A stretch of 64,000 bases of DNA from Tubiluchus corallicola (Eukaryota; Priapulida; Priapulimorpha; Priapulimorphida; Tubiluchidae), in contig JAQGDQ010000448.1 of assembly GCA_030141605.1 (NCBI GenBank), forward strand, positions 1-64,000, written 5' to 3'. Of the stretch, positions 37,021 to 52,271 are shown one piece after another. The stretch's first letter is position 1, and each line of letters begins with the position of its first letter. Under the pieces are notes generated by a model. It did not search any database, was not told the DNA's origin, and was given only the letters and a program-made list of their open reading frames with translations. A program made the position numbers and the translations under genes.

Positions 37021-38454
37021 TTTCATCCGCTTTCATCAGCGCACACAGCAGGATTGACATCTATTACCTGGCTTTAATATTGACCATTTTCTTAATTCAT
37101 TTAGGCTACATTTGCTTCACAGTAACATCATTATGAAGCAGTGTTTTTAGATTTCGCTGTTTTCACAGTCTCTTTTTTTTAGATGACAGATTCACCAAAT
37201 GGCTAACGCGCAATCAGTCTTACCTGATACGACCGAAAAAAGCACTAGTAATTGTACATAAAGAAAAACTGGATGCTGGAATTCTGGTATCATTTTGAAT
37301 ATTTTACTTCCTAATTAATTTGTATAATTATTTGTCCATTTTTATTTGAGAGTAATTACAGAACGTAGCATTGAGTTTTTTGAAACACAAGTTTAATTGC
37401 TTTTCATTAGGAATAAGAAATGTGACTCAAATTTTTATGTTACTTAGTGTAAGCTAATCGTTTCAAATCATACAGGTGTGTAACTCAGGATAGCTGACTC
37501 TATGAACCTGTCAAGCAGTTTTTAACTTTTTCACCAAAACTGGATGCAGGCTGGAAACTGTAATAGTTTAATGCGTTGACATTTTTTGAAAGAAACTGGT
37601 AAAAAAATTTCAACACAAAGCTGATAATTTCTAGCCAATGTCTGCTTGTAGCCACAGTACTTATTTAACTTATTTTTGTACGTGATTTGTGTAGAACTTT
37701 GCCGAATCGCTAATGAAGTGGGATGCTATTCTAATAGCAGATGCCACCTCTGAAACGAATTTGTCGTATCCCAGGTCGACTACAAAGCAGCTCCTTCTGT
37801 CAAAGCTTGTATGTAATGCAATCACAACCTGCGCACATGTTTTGAAAGGGAAGACTTTTCAGAACATCATGGTTGATTTGAAAATTGGGTAAGACAACAA
37901 AATATTGCACCTTAAAACTCAGCTTGTACCTTAAAACTGAGATTTTTAATTAATTAGCAGTTTTGTTGATTTGGTCTCAGTTTTGTTACAATTTTCATTT
38001 GATGCAAAGTAGGTGGTACCATATGTAATACATTCATATGTAAACAGTGATTTTATAAATGTAGGTTACCGTCAACTTAAAACTTTACTACTATTGTTCA
38101 CATGCTTTGCCACTACATAAATATCAAAAATATGGTCATTGTGTTGCTACTCCCAAGTAAATGTTGAGTTTTTAATATGTACTAAGACTGATATGTACTA
38201 ATATGTACTTAGTAACTAAGTGTACGCTGAAGACAGTTTTTAATAGGTGTTAAAAGTGTATATTGAAAGCTATATGGAATCTACAAGGTTCCATCATCAG
38301 TTTTACCACAGGAAATAGGTTTTGCGAAGGTTTATTTCACTGTCGAAGTCTTAAATAAGTAGCGTAATCAGTGATCGTCAAAATGTTTCGTCTTTGTACT
38401 ATATCCTTCAATAGAGATGTCCAATTTATTGAATATGCTGCATTATATATTTAT

Positions 38455-38457
<3 letters not shown>

Positions 38458-38488
<31 letters not shown>
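38458..38488. repeat. TA microsatellite, right copy
   Basis: Mirror of 19949-19980. Confidence 0.92.
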
Positions 38489-38489
<1 letters not shown>

Positions 38490-40477
38490 CAATATGTTGA
38501 GAGAATATCAGCAGCTCAACAGGTAAACAGTACCTGCCACTTGAGGAATATTTAAAAAATAAGAATTATTTGAATCAGTTTGAACTTTAGCTATAGTGGA
38601 TTTTTTGCAGCAATACGAAGTTATATAAACGAGCAATAACAATTATCAGTGACATATGTAAATGCTCTAAAGCAACAGCTGAGCAGGCATTACTGCAATC
38701 CATCTATTGTGTGGAAGATGTGTCAGCATTGTTGAGCAAATCCATTGATGATCATGTTAGCAAAGCTAGACATGTACACAAGGTAAGACTAGTCATATCA
38801 TATCTTACAGAGTAAAGCTGTTCCATTGTTAAGTGTTGTGTTTGCTTGTTTATAACAGAAAAATAAGTGTGATCAACATGCTTTTGCATTTTATGGTACT
38901 GTATTTTGTGTCGAACTCATTATAGTAAGCAATCGAGCAGCCTCGCTCCCGCTTTTAATTATTTGCAAACACTTAATTATAATTTAACATTTTTCAAAGT
39001 TGTTAAAATTTTATCAGCATTTTTTTCGAGAATTGTCTGAAATTGCTGGCATTAATTAAATTTAATGAACTAGCTACTTTTTGAAATGTGGAACACTTGC
39101 ATGACTTGTCTCCTCACAAAGCTTAACAGTTTGTGATGCCTTGCAGACTTTGCAATAGGTTGATAAGGTGGTAAGCACAAAGACAGCACCACAGCACCCA
39201 AGACATGAGCCTTGTTTTGCTACTGATCATGGGGTAGTTGATAGAATGGTTTTTACCCCTTAACCGACACGACTAACAGGAAGGCGGATATTGTACATAT
39301 TGTACATACCATTGAAATGAAGAGCTCTCATTTATTACAATAGTGAAATGATTATTTAATGTAGTCTTAGACAGCTTTTGCATGCATAATCTTTGTAGAA
39401 TTTTTCCGATAGATTGTTCCGGTTGCCATTTTGATGGTACTGCAGTCAATACCTGTTCACATGGCACAGTTAATGCTTAAGAAGGAACCAAAGATTAGGA
39501 CGGTCATCTGTACTTCAGTAGCTGAGTGTAAAATAGCACAATCGGATAGACAATCGGAAGTTCCTGGATAGGGAAAAACTAACTTTATTAATTCTTCGAG
39601 CACATGCACAAATTCCAAAGAAATGTGAATAATTTGTTAGGTTTGCAAATGTGAACTCATTACCTGGCCAGCTTCTTTGTAAAGAGGTGCATGTATTGTG
39701 AAGAGATTGGTTGTAAACTTTACTCTTCCAAAAAACCTATGGGAACTGTACAGTGCAGAAATGTTTTTTATATAAAGTAACACATTTTACTTTCAAATTC
39801 AAACTGCCACATGTTTACATATTACGATATCTAATTTGTATATTTATTCAACTTACATTTAATAAATTTTATAATTTTAAATATATTAAATATTTTTCAA
39901 CATCTGTTGTAATAGCTTAATATATTTTATGATATAAAACAATCTATTTGCAATAATAGATTGTTGGCTTATGAATTATAGAACAAAAGCTAGTTATTGT
40001 GATAATAAAATTGTCCACTCATGTTTACTGAATTTTTATAAATTCTCTAAGAAATAAACAGCACAGTAAATCTTTTATCATATTATTCTCATTTAGATAG
40101 ACTGCAATGCTGATCAAGCATTAATGCCATGTTATTCTTCACACACGGCCAAATAACGGTTTTTAAAAAGTGAACTAGTAAAAAGATTGTCTATATGACG
40201 ACTTAGATGATCACAAGAACTGAAAGACACGAAAAAATTAAGTTTTAGACCTTTCAGCTTTCCTGCAGTGGAACACAAATACCTGTTGCCTTAAATAAAG
40301 GCTACGTAATCACTTATGATAACCACATTATCAAAAATTCAGTTAATAATGATGAAAAATAGAAAAGTCTTAAGCATTATATATTTAGCTAAATTATCCA
40401 CTTGACTGTCCCTTTTTTCTACCGCAGTAAAGACAAATAAAATGAACAACTTCAGTACAACTAAAATGAAGTTGCAC

Positions 40478-42370
40478 CTAAATCTGTGGATTTAATTTAG
40501 TCCTAAGGATTCCCAGATATTGATCAGCGCTAGCAGCTCCATGAAGAGGGATGTATTTTAGCATTGGCCTGTCTATGAGGACTCCATTGATACGCATTCG
40601 AGCCAGCGTCCTTTCAGTGACGTCTCGGCAATCGCTTACATGTAATAGCTTTAATGTCTTGCAATACTCAGCTAAAAGTCTGCAAATATAAATGTATAGG
40701 TAGTAGTTGCAACAAGCCGGTAATCAAATAAAGCAATGGAGAGATAATGTACTCAACTATATATATAAACATACTGTACAATATTTACAGATTTGGTCAC
40801 ATCAAGCTTGAGTCAGCATCAAAAGTTAATGCAAAGATTCAGCTACTAAATTGCCTATTGGTTAAAAATAAAAATTATTTTTTATTGTGTAAGGACTTGA
40901 CAGTCTACAAAGTACAACCCAATTCTTAGTTTCAATGCTCATAATTTTATATATCTACCTTACTGAATCGTCAGTGACTCGCCAGCAGCCACATATGTTA
41001 AGCTCATTCAGTGGAATGCCACTCATCGCAATTGCTCTTAGAGATGCATCAGTTATGCCATAGATTTTGCATAGTGACAGACACTGTAAGCTAAATTAAA
41101 ATAAGATGCATTGCATTGTAATGAAAAATGCTGTGGAAAATAGAAATTCCAAACTAAAACACCATAAATTTGAGTATTTGTTATAAAGGGTCCACTGGCA
41201 TTAATGTCTCCGATTATTGCACTTATGAGTCTGTGTTATGCTGGTTGCAGTACTCATTAATCTGTGCTCATTACAACTTAGCCAGTACAGGCTCTAGTTT
41301 TATCCTGAGCTAAAAGAGCTTTTCAGTACAAATATTTCTGCATAAATGCATTCTTATATTTTTTCCAGGATTCAGTTTGGTATATTGCTATCTAAATCAT
41401 CAAGAACAGAGGTCAATTTGGCAAACTATCTTAGTCAGTGCTATACTTTTTAAAGAATGAGATGGGTGGTGGGAGCCAGTCATAGTCCATGATAATGACT
41501 GTAATACTTAAGGACTTAATGCAGATTTGTAATTTAGTATCAAATTTTATTTGGATAGATTCTATTACACTTAATGCTAAAATGCTCCAGTCCTTGCACA
41601 AGTTTTTACACACAATAGCTTTGCAGCAAAAAATTGTTGCATGTCGTTACATTTTGATTTCAAATGGTAACATACAGGTGAAACAATGCCAAATTAAACA
41701 TAGGTAATTGACAAAAAAAAGTTGTACTATACCGTAAAACCTACATCAGCATTTATACAACTACAATAATACTACTCAAAAGCTGTAATTTTTCAGAATG
41801 ACTTTACCTTTTACAAGTAGTAACAATAGTGTGAACTGCAAGGTCGGTTATGTCCCAACATGATTCTAAGTCGAGGTGCCTAATATCCCTACAGTTCATA
41901 ACAAGCACCATTAATGATGCTTCAGTGAGCCAGTGACAGTTCCGTAAAATCACACACTGCAGATATTGGCAATTGTCGGCTAGTCTTTGCACTGTAGCAT
42001 TTGTCAACCTGGAGCAAGCAGCCAAGTTGATATATTTCAACAGTGAACATCTTTGTATCACATTAGCAAGAGTAGTATCGGTTAACCAGTCCTTGCAGTT
42101 AAGCAACACTAATTTTTGTATTAATTCATTATCATTGGTAATTGCTTTAAAGGCTTCTGCTGACAGGCGACCATTGCAATGTGTTAGGTCTAGGTTGATA
42201 AGTTTTTTAAAGTAAAACGATGTCAAGTCTCTGGCAGCAATGCATACATGGCGTAGTTTGAACAAATCAGACAGAGTCAGATATGGCAATATGTATCGGC
42301 AAAGGACATCTTCCCAGGGGAGATCAAGCAAACAGTAGTTTACATCACAGACATCAGCTAATCCTGCCAT
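40478..42370 (-). CDS. FBXL15: F-box/LRR protein, FBXL15-like, right copy
   Basis: Mirror copy of the left gene: complement of 41808..42370, 40959..41090 and 40478..40679. The first-exon peptide (188 residues) is identical between arms and the splice junctions are conserved. Same orientation relative to ODC and GCKR as on the left. No disabling change was seen. Confidence 0.86.
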
Positions 42371-45222
42371 CTAAAAATTAAAAAAAAATAGAAAAATGGG
42401 TGATCAATATTTATGAAAATAGCTAGAAGCTTAAACAGTCTGCCAGTAAAAGTCATTTTGTCATTGTACAGATTATTGCACATGCATTACATGGACAGAG
42501 CTTATTTCATGCTAACTCTGACCCATACCCTAATTTCTAATCTCATTACTATCAATCCCAATTATAATGCATGGTCGATACATGGGTAAGGCATTTAGTC
42601 GCATCTATGTGTACTGTATATATTAAAATAAATGAAGCCACACGTACAATCACCACACTTGGCACAGGGGTAATTCTGGAAGACATGGAAACACAAAGGC
42701 TACTTCAACAGGTCAAAGATCAAGATAAACAAATGTCGCACCCCCATAGTGATTTCATACCGGAAAAGTATCCTGTCGTCATATATTTACTTGCTGGTGT
42801 TTCAGGCCAATATCATTAAACGACAGTGCTTAGAGACATTGAATGTGGTGTGGAACCCATCAAGACAGGATTCTGTCCGCACGTTTCAATTCTATAAATA
42901 ATAACAAATAGGGTAACTAGTAATGAACGCATAAATTCCAGTCTTTATTTAGTAAATAACATACGATAACATTTTATGTACGATCAACTCGGAATGTCTG
43001 AATCCCGGCGATGTTCGCAAAAAAAACATTAAAGAAATCAACGCATGTCATAAATGCAAACAGGCTATCAGCTCATTGAGCTGTACAGAAACAGCAATGT
43101 GAGAAACCTTTTAAGTTCTTCTGTTTTTTCCTTCAACTTTGGCTTAGCAGCGAAATTGACATTGATTACCTTATCATTGATTGCACTTAGCTCGGAAGTG
43201 GTGCTGGAAAACCAATGACATAGCAGCGTCTAGTTTTTTGCTGGATTAGTGCTGTGTTTACCGTCTCGAGGGCAGATTTCTTTCATTTTAGAATTCTACC
43301 TGCCCAATGTATGCAATAGATGTAATGGGCATAATTATGATGATTGTGTTTATTTAGATGTCAACCTCTTCACATTTAAGTCTAATGAGTAACTGCTTTA
43401 ATCAACACAAAGGAGCTGATTATCACAATGGAAAATTTTCTCACAAAACTTGAAAATAAGTTCACAGTGATGTGTCAACACCACATTCTTCGACTTGTTG
43501 AAGCTTATTTTCAGCAGAATACTTACAAAACTATCGTGAAACTCTAGCAATGATAGAGGTCTCAGTCTCACTAGAACAACAGTTTTTTCTTATGGTGTGC
43601 AATAGATAACTACCTCGCTTTTCACATTTGGAAATTATAGCATAGGTTCAACACTACACCTCTGTCAGACAAATCTTAATAGTACTTCTTGCTCTTCTGC
43701 ATACTACCATTTCTGTTGTTCTTACATTTTGTTATTACAGCTAGCAATAAGTCATACAAGTTCATTATCCGTTGATATTAATTTGATTACTATTATTATT
43801 TTTATTGTTATTATTTAACATTACTCTGTAAGGCCTATTTGTTAATGCTGAGAAGTTACCAAATGGTTGCAGTGCATTACAAGACACTGGACCTATTTAT
43901 GGTGTCCGACAACACAGCCTTTCTAATTTACAAGCAAAACCTTCCTTTAAGTAACATATCAGAGTGCTAAAGTTAAATTTTCATTGTCAAAAAAATATAG
44001 ATCTAGAACACGTTTGTAAAAAATAGAATACTCGAATGCCTCAACATTGTCAGTATTTTATTATTTTACCAGCCACACAGCCATCAAACTTGAAATCCAT
44101 TAGCAGGCATTTAAAATGGATGTTTTCTAATCTACCTACATATCAGGTAGCCAAATGTAAAATCTCTAAAGGAACAATTATTACATGGAAGTGCTTCCAC
44201 CTATGAAAAGGCAACAACAACTAGCAATACAACAGCATCAAAAAGCTGTTTTTCCCAAAAAAAGAGAATTTCAGAGATTAACATATTCATACAATTGTAT
44301 TTTCACAAAGTATTAGTTTCTAACATCATCGCCAGGTTGTTGTTACCCAATTTTACAAAGGCTAAACCCGTTACTTCCTGACATTCACCGGAATTAATAA
44401 TAACAACATTACTTTGTAGTCAATAAAGCATGCTTCCATTTAGGTTGAGTAGTGAACAACCCTGGTACAAGTGTTTATCAAGGAAAATCCCGTCATTATC
44501 TTGTACATTAATTGTTCATACTCAACGAATGGTTATAACTACAAGCATAATTAAATAAAGTGTGCAATTTTTCTTTAACAAACAAAGTTACCACAAAGTG
44601 TTACAAAGCTCTATGCAACACTTTTTGAATTATCCAAGATTTCACTTTCCTAGTTTCAGTTAACTAAGAATATGGAAATTGGCATTTCGTGCAAATTATG
44701 CAGGATCACTGTACTAAACAATACGAACATAAAATTGTTACAATGTGTAAGCGTCAACTCTTAGGTATAGTAATCGAATGCACAGTAAGCACTTGCATAC
44801 AACAAATGTTTTGGTGCCTGTTATACACAATTGTTTAAAGTTCAACAATCTTATTAATAATAATGTACGTTTGATTAACTATTTCTCACAAAATCAATTA
44901 AAAGGGCGTTTTAATTATTGATATTGACAAATTGTGACTGCAATTATACAAAACATGCATTATAGACTAAACATTTATTGTAGTGTAGATTTTAAAATTC
45001 ATATAGACAAACATATTTTTACAAAATCTTTTCAGGCACAGTACTTAACAATGCGTGTATCAAATAATCCATACATCCAATATAATACATGAATATAATT
45101 ATTCTGCAAATTAAATAATTATGATATAAATTTTCATGAAACCTGGACATGTAGAAACACAGCAATTGTAGTTGTAATGCAAGTGCTTACATGCAATTAG
45201 ATTACACACATGCCACGACTAG

Positions 45223-48200
45223 TCAGCGAACATAGGCTGACTCAGCGAGACAAGCAGCAAGTTCGTCCATTTCCAAGCCAGAGTCGACAGACGACAGAGA
45301 AGCCACATCATCACACAAATCTTCGGTCTCTGTACTCCAATAGCATCTATAAAATACAACAATCCTGTTTGAATTTTGATACCACATGCAGGGAAGTTAC
45401 TTATCATCTTATACATAAGACTCAATATGGATGTAAAAGTATAGTAAACATACCAACATGTTAGTCTCTTACATAGTATTGTAATTAAACGCTCAGATTC
45501 TGTAAATATGGTTCAACAAATACGTGTTCCGTAAAGTCTGGCAGAAATTCAATTCAACCAGTAGATGTTCACTTACAGCTGCGCATATTATTCCTGGTAC
45601 CCATTAATCTTGTAGCCTACTTTATTATGTTTCTGATTCTTTTGTAAAACTCAAAATTTATGCTGATAAAATAACATTTTTATTTTCATTTAAAAAGGCA
45701 AAATTTTATGCTTTAGCAGTATCCAAGATGAGTTACAACGTAAAAGCCTAAAATTAAATTTTTAAAATATTGAGCAATGGAATTGGAAATAAAAACTTTT
45801 GAACTTAGCCATTTTTGCCATCCTTTGGTAATCATGCACCTCAGTAAATAAAATGACAGTAAAGCATCATTTGGCCTAAGTTCTTTACAACTGTGTTGTG
45901 AAAAGGTGCATAGCAAAGATGAGAAGTATTAAATTCTGAATGCAGCTCAACAAATTAGAAACTTGCTGCATCAGTGAAGGAGTAACAAGTACGTCCTTAC
46001 AGGCATTACAAAGTTACTTGCCTTAAAATAGGCACATTTATATTCATGTCATGCTTATTTACTGATATCAAAGTTTACTACATTTATTAGAGGTATAAAG
46101 GGATAGTACGAAACGGACACAATTATTTACCAGAGTGCATATACGTAAAGAAAATTTCAACAATTTGCTGTTTAGCAACAATTCTTGTACAGACTTTAAA
46201 CATAGTCGCACAGCAAAACAGCTCATTTGAGCTTGCAGAATGGTACCTATCATTGTCGTTGATGAAATATTCCAGTCTTGGTTTCTGAAATCCATTGAAG
46301 CAGGATCCAGCAGAAATTGTGTAAGCTCCCATATCACTAAACAGCAGCCAACCACCCACAGGAAGCTGAGGCAGGTTAACGTGTTCCAGAATGCGGTCCA
46401 AGCCATCACAAGTTGGTCCCCATACGCTGCTGCTGTACAAAGGTTTGCCATGGCCCTAAAAATATTTACTACATTTTCTTATCCCACAAAAAATATTCTC
46501 TTCGGCAACAGTAGATTTTTGTAAAATGTACATGAAGCACACTTTCATTTGTTCACTTATTCGTTCAATAAAATATATTGTAATTATTAAATTTAATGCG
46601 AAGCAACATAAGCAACATTACTAAGTACATGTGCAGTCTCACTAAGTATTTTTATTAACAACATACACATTTTGCCCTATCCAGGGCTTCATAGGGGATT
46701 ACAAAACAAAAGATTATTCATCAAAATAAAGTTACAAGAAAAACACAAAGAGTAAGCACTATTTATCAATTAGAAAGCTTACCAAAATTGTACTACATTC
46801 TCACAAAAAGACAAATATTTGCACACAGTTGATTTAGTAAAACTCTAGACTGAAAAAGCAAGCCATATTTTTTAGAGCAAGCAAACTGTATGTAGACACA
46901 ATTATGACTCCCGTATAGGTTCCACAACTGGTCAAGTTTCAAGCTCCAAGTCGAGACAAACCAGAAATCATTTACGAAATTTTGCATGGAGGATGATACT
47001 GTGCACTCCACGGTAAGAAAGACTCATTTTAGCAACTCATTAAGAGGCACTTCAGACAATTTCGAATTCCTCAATGTAATCAGTGAGAGAGTTCAATTGT
47101 GTCATCACAAGTGGCACACTGTTATTAAATAGCATTTTTGACTTTGATTTCAATTACAATTAAATGTTTAACTTATAGTTTAAAGTTTCTACTTTCACTT
47201 TAACACAAATAGAGCTTCAACAAACACATTTTATGAGCTGTTAGCTCATAACTCTAACTCTAATTTTTAAACAAATTGGCTTTCAGTAAAATTGCGAAAG
47301 TTCAACAGATATACATACCAAAAGATGATAAGGATAAATTTCCGCATGATCATAAAGCAAGCAATTGAATGACCCATACACACCATCATTTACGTAGTAC
47401 ATGTTGGTAATACCATTTCCTGCAATCAATTTCCAAATGACTTAGCAATGTCTGAATTCCTAACTTGCAAAAAGACAGCTTTCACTTTAGTAATAACATT
47501 ATTCTTGGTAAACAAAAGCTTTTGTAGTTGCAGGAACTTACTGCCTTGCAAACTGCAAGCTCGTTATTAATGCAATAAAATAATTTTGGTTATCCAAAAT
47601 GTAATAATGAATAGCTTGGTAAGTAGCTTAAGCTAATACTAACTCACACAGGGCCAAAGTAGCATCTTCTTTACAGGGAGCGAAGTGCCAACTAGGCATG
47701 ATAGGAAGCTTTGCTACTCCAGAGTTTCGCAACAGGATCCGAACCGGAGCTTAGATTACGCAAAAAACTGTGAAGCAGCCTCCATAATTCATGTTTACCC
47801 AGTTAAGGAACAGATCGGCTTATTTTAATCACTTATTTTAAATTTCTCTTCTTATCAAAACGTGAAGTTCCGTAAAAAGTTATGTACCGCATAAATTATT
47901 CGTCTGCGGTCCGACCGATGCTAATTTTTTTCAATGGTGTCCCAACTTACGCACAACATTTCGGTTATTGTGCTGCTGAACACAAACAATATTTTAGCTT
48001 AAATTTAATTTTACTTTCTGAATGTTATTAATTTAGTTACAAAGAAGAAAATGCAGTCATGAAGTGTGCCAAAATTTATCTGAATTCTTTTTACATAGTA
48101 CCACTCACATTTTGCCCAGTAATAGCATTATTTTCTAAATTGCAATGAATAAAGATCAAAACAAACTAAACATAAGGCAAAAACAAGATCTGAACAAGAG

Positions 48201-51200
48201 AACTTTATTGTGTTTAGCAATGACATTATACAAGACTGTTTTATAAATGTTTCATTGAAACATCCATTGCAACTAACTGCACACAGATCCTAAGATGGAA
48301 AACCTAATTGGAATTAAGTTGCAAGATTCAGATTCGTCAGGTATTGAAAATTAAGAGTGAATTAAACACTTGACTTCAGTTCGGTTTCGGAAACTTAAAA
48401 AATGTGATTCGGATTTGATTCGGTTTTGGAAATTTAAGCTTTGTCCCACCCCTAGTGCCAGCACAACAAACAAATTTGCCATCACACATAACATTTGCTG
48501 TTATGTTTCATTTTTTCTGAGAGAAAAAGTGACAGAAACAGGTTGTCACTGAATGAAGAATTTTTAGGCCAAGAATTACCGTATATTGCATTTACCAACA
48601 TTGGAGTACTAAAAAACTCTAACAAACCTGTCGAATCAGAGGTTTCTCCAACTTTTTTTGCAATGATGTTAACAGCTAAAGTGAATGCAGATGCCACAAA
48701 GTAGCGTCCTGGTTCAGCAATCACACGTACTCCACTGCCAGCAGGAAAATGTTTTGCCAGTGACAAGTTTACTTCATCACAAACCTCAAGTAACAAAATA
48801 AAAAAATGTTGTTGTCACTACATTTTACTTTCTAATCCTTGTTAATAGGTTGATACTGAACTATTAGCTTGCACAATGCTGTTAAATAAAATTTACTGTT
48901 ATTTCATTAAATCACTAAATTGTTATTCCTGTTAGAATAACAGAAATAATGGAGCAAAATCTCACACACCATGGCAGTTTCTAGACCCCACTGTTTGTCA
49001 CGGTTCACTTACAGTGAAAATGCAAAAACAGTTTAACACAGAATTTTTTTTATTAAACACTGTTTGCTACTGCAATGAAAATAGTGTCACAGAGATGAAA
49101 CCGAACTACAACCGCTGTCAACACACTGTGGCACCTGGAGAATTTTCGGAAAACGGCTGTGCTATGACTAAAAGATATCTGAGTGATGCGCATGGTGGTG
49201 AGTCCAAGGCAGATAACACATTTTGCAGCAATACTTAGTGTCGTTGACAATAATTAATATAAGTCAGGTAGATTAGAATTCCTACATAGTATGGTTTCTT
49301 TTAACACGGAAAGGATACAGTCCTTGGAAACATTTGCAGTTGTAAATAGTTGGAGGCAGACTACTAAAAATGATTATATCTATAATTCATCTACATTTCT
49401 GCAAGACTGTATGTTTAAACCCGCATATCTAATCAAAGTAGTCGAGCCGGATAATTAATACAGCGCCTTGTAAATAGCTGAGAACTGGTAGCAATGCTCT
49501 CTAGTTAGTCAATAATATTATCAGAATTAAAAAGGTTCAGGTAATCATATCCTTATTACAGGAAGTCTATCCAGAATTAGTTTTTATTACAAAAATAAAC
49601 ATTTTATTGCGTGGAGCAGTGTTACAAAAGTGATTAAAAGTAATGTAAAACATATGTATCTAACTTTTGCACTCGATACATTCACTTTGCAAATAGTAAG
49701 CTGTTGCAGTGCAATAATGTTTTCCACTGTCACTGTAAGCTTTTAAACAGTACTGTTTATTTATTATTCACGACATTTTTTTGCCAAACTTAAAGTTTAA
49801 CGGGCTATTGTTGATATAAATAATTTGTAGTGAATTAAAGCAAATAACTAATTCTATACCTCGTCAAAGCTGATACGCGCTTTGTCATGTCCAGGATACC
49901 CACCACCAATGTCTAAGAAATCAAAATTATATCCAACTTCTTTGCCAAACCCAAACACTTTCTTGGCATTAGCAATAGCAGCACTCCAAGCAGAGGGATC
50001 ATAACATCCACTGCCAACATGAAAGCTAATGGAAAATAAGAATAAGACTGTTTATACTAAAACTTACGCAAAAAAGGATTAAAAAAGTTACACAGTTCCC
50101 CAATATTGGCTTATAAATTTCTATAAAGAATTACCAATACAATATCTAAATTATTTATTCATTAATTATTAATTATCTTTCTAAAATAAAAGTTAAAACT
50201 GACAAATCAGGAGGTTGAGGTTAGAAAAGTAAGAATAAAAAAGAGAACCAGAATACACGAAGTGCCATTTCTGACATATTTATGAAAGTATATTTGAATC
50301 ATCCTATACTTTTAATATTAGTCTTCACCATGTATATGAATTAGTTACGATGAATAATTAATTACAACAAAACAATGACATACCTTACACCAATCACGTT
50401 TAACTCGAGGTCTTTAGCCACGCGAAGCAAATGATAAGCTTTTTCCCATGGTATGCCAAATTTCATGCTCAGCTGACATTGTGCCTTGCTGTCATCTGTG
50501 GCAATGCGAATAACAAGCCTGTATAAAACAATTTAGAGTGTGATATGAAACTGCTGTCTCCCACGTGAACTGCAAATTTTGTATTATATAACTGACATTC
50601 AAGAGGCCATGCCAAGTTTTGTATGAAATTCACGACTAAGAACACATTACTGATTAGTGTAAAATCGAAAATGTAAACAGACTACAGTACTTTAAAGGGC
50701 TAATTTTTGCATTCAATGACATGGTATTAGTAATTACACCCTACATTAGGACTGACATATCTAAAAGGGATTAGTTAATCATGAAACAAATAAACAAAAT
50801 CACACACTATGCAAGTCACAATGTTTTCAAGAACACACATGAATTCCACTAAGAACAATGTCAGAGGCTATTACACTAAACTGCACTGCACTGCACAACA
50901 AAAACTCAGTTCTTCCGCACAGCCTATAGATGCAGTTATATTCGCAGTTTACAACTCAGAAAAAGTATAGGCAAATATAGAAATCACAGCTTACTCTGAT
51001 TCCGGATATAATCGCTTAATTTTATGCAGCTCGAGCTCATTGTCAAATGTCATTCGGCGGATGTTGTTCAGCCTTGCAAACTTGATGTGTGATGCCATTT
51101 TGCAGGGATTTGCAAAAATTATTCTCTCTGGAGGAACACCAAGGTCTAAAACGGTGGCAATCTCTGAACGACTGGCACAATCAAATCCCACCCCCATGTT

Positions 51201-52271
51201 GGCAAGAATGCGAAGAACCCCAGCTCCGTCATTACATTTCACAGCTAGAATAAAATGGTTTCAGTTAAGTTGTATTTTTGCATGTATTGGAGGCTTTGCA
51301 AAACTAAAACTATTAGTACTAAAACATACTTTGTTAGATTTTAAAACACGGTGACATTTAATAATAAAAAATTAACCGGAACTGCCTGGACAATTATGAT
51401 ATTAACATTAAAAGCCAAAATAGGTTCAAAACTGAAAATCTAATAAAAATGCATGAATTCGAGGCCCGGTGTTAAAGCAATAGCTTTACAAATTCTTGTC
51501 AAAAATGTCGACTGGACTATGAATAAGAACTTTATATCAGAATATGTGTTTAATTCCTTAGGCTTTTAATATTAATATTAATCAAGTCATACTGGCATAC
51601 TTCATGATGATTAAACAATGAGACACAGATTTAGCCAATCTTCAAAAAATATCTATGATCAGACAAAATGAATTAGAAATAATTACCATAATATGGGTCA
51701 ACACGGGGCATCTTCTCCTCCCACTGTTTACATTTTCTGATGATGTCACTAATATCAACCACATAAAACGGATCCTCCTAGATAATCACAAAAACAAAAC
51801 ATTCAGGTAATGCAAATGTGTCCTAAACATATTTTGGTATATGAAACCATCTATAAGTTGCCATTTATTACAGTAAAAAGTAGCTTGTAGTTTAAAATAC
51901 TTTCAAATCTGCCAATTAAAGCAAAAATTTATACATTCAACACAAAAATTATTTTATGTTGAATGTGTAAATTTTTGCTTTAATTGGCAGATTGCTACAA
52001 TATCAAGAGTATTTATCCAAAAAATAAAGCCCATTATGTATACCATTTATAATATAATGGTTACTATATAACCCAATTATATATACCATTGCACAAAGTG
52101 TTAAACACAAAAATGTGTAACAGCAAGAAGATTGTAATGGCCATATGTATTATTATAAATGTTACGCAAACTTACATTGCCGTGGTTATGAGCGATATGC
52201 TCAGTAATTACACTATCAATAGGTTTGTTTAGCGAGGCAATGGAAATGTTGTCCAAAGTAATGTTCTTCAT
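45223..52271 (-). CDS. ODC1: Ornithine decarboxylase, right copy (9 coding exons)
   Basis: Mirror copy of the left ODC. CDS on the minus strand = complement of 52176..52271, 51687..51777, 50995..51244, 50384..50518, 49860..50025, 48628..48784, 47319..47419, 46247..46455 and 45223..45346. Splice sites and reading frame are intact, and the peptides of the exons I compared are identical to the left copy. The coordinate offset changes by one within intron 6 because of a homopolymer difference. If both arms are real, this locus has two functional ODC genes pointing towards each other; if the palindrome is a misjoin, this is the second allele. Confidence 0.94.
47693..48454 (-). mobile_element. Non-autonomous hAT-like element (MITE) in ODC intron 6, right copy
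   Basis: Mirror copy of 9986-10747 with the same termini and flanking 8 bp repeats. Present in both arms, so it predates their separation, unlike the hAT at 30064. Confidence 0.5.
51906..51993 (-). other. Near-perfect 88-nt hairpin in ODC intron 1, right copy
   Basis: Mirror copy of 6446-6533. Confidence 0.75.

Larger units (their letters stand above)
33131..39158 (+). pseudogene. GCKR: Glucokinase regulatory protein-like, right copy, 5'-truncated at palindrome centre
   Basis: Mirror copy that begins later in the gene. Exons: 33131..33183 (edges uncertain), 33469..33533, 33982..34184, 34772..34946, 36133..36229, 37183..37286, 37695..37888, 38611..38782 and 39147..39158 (tentative terminal exon ending TLQ-stop). 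Frame is intact within these exons, and the two peptides compared (from 33982 and 34772) equal the left copy. Missing relative to the left copy are the three exons at 26769-28853, because homology to the left arm ends at about 29317-29341. The hAT element lies upstream of the first retained exon. As drawn it has no start codon, hence 'pseudogene'; if the palindrome is an assembly misjoin, this is simply the second allele cut short. Confidence 0.8.
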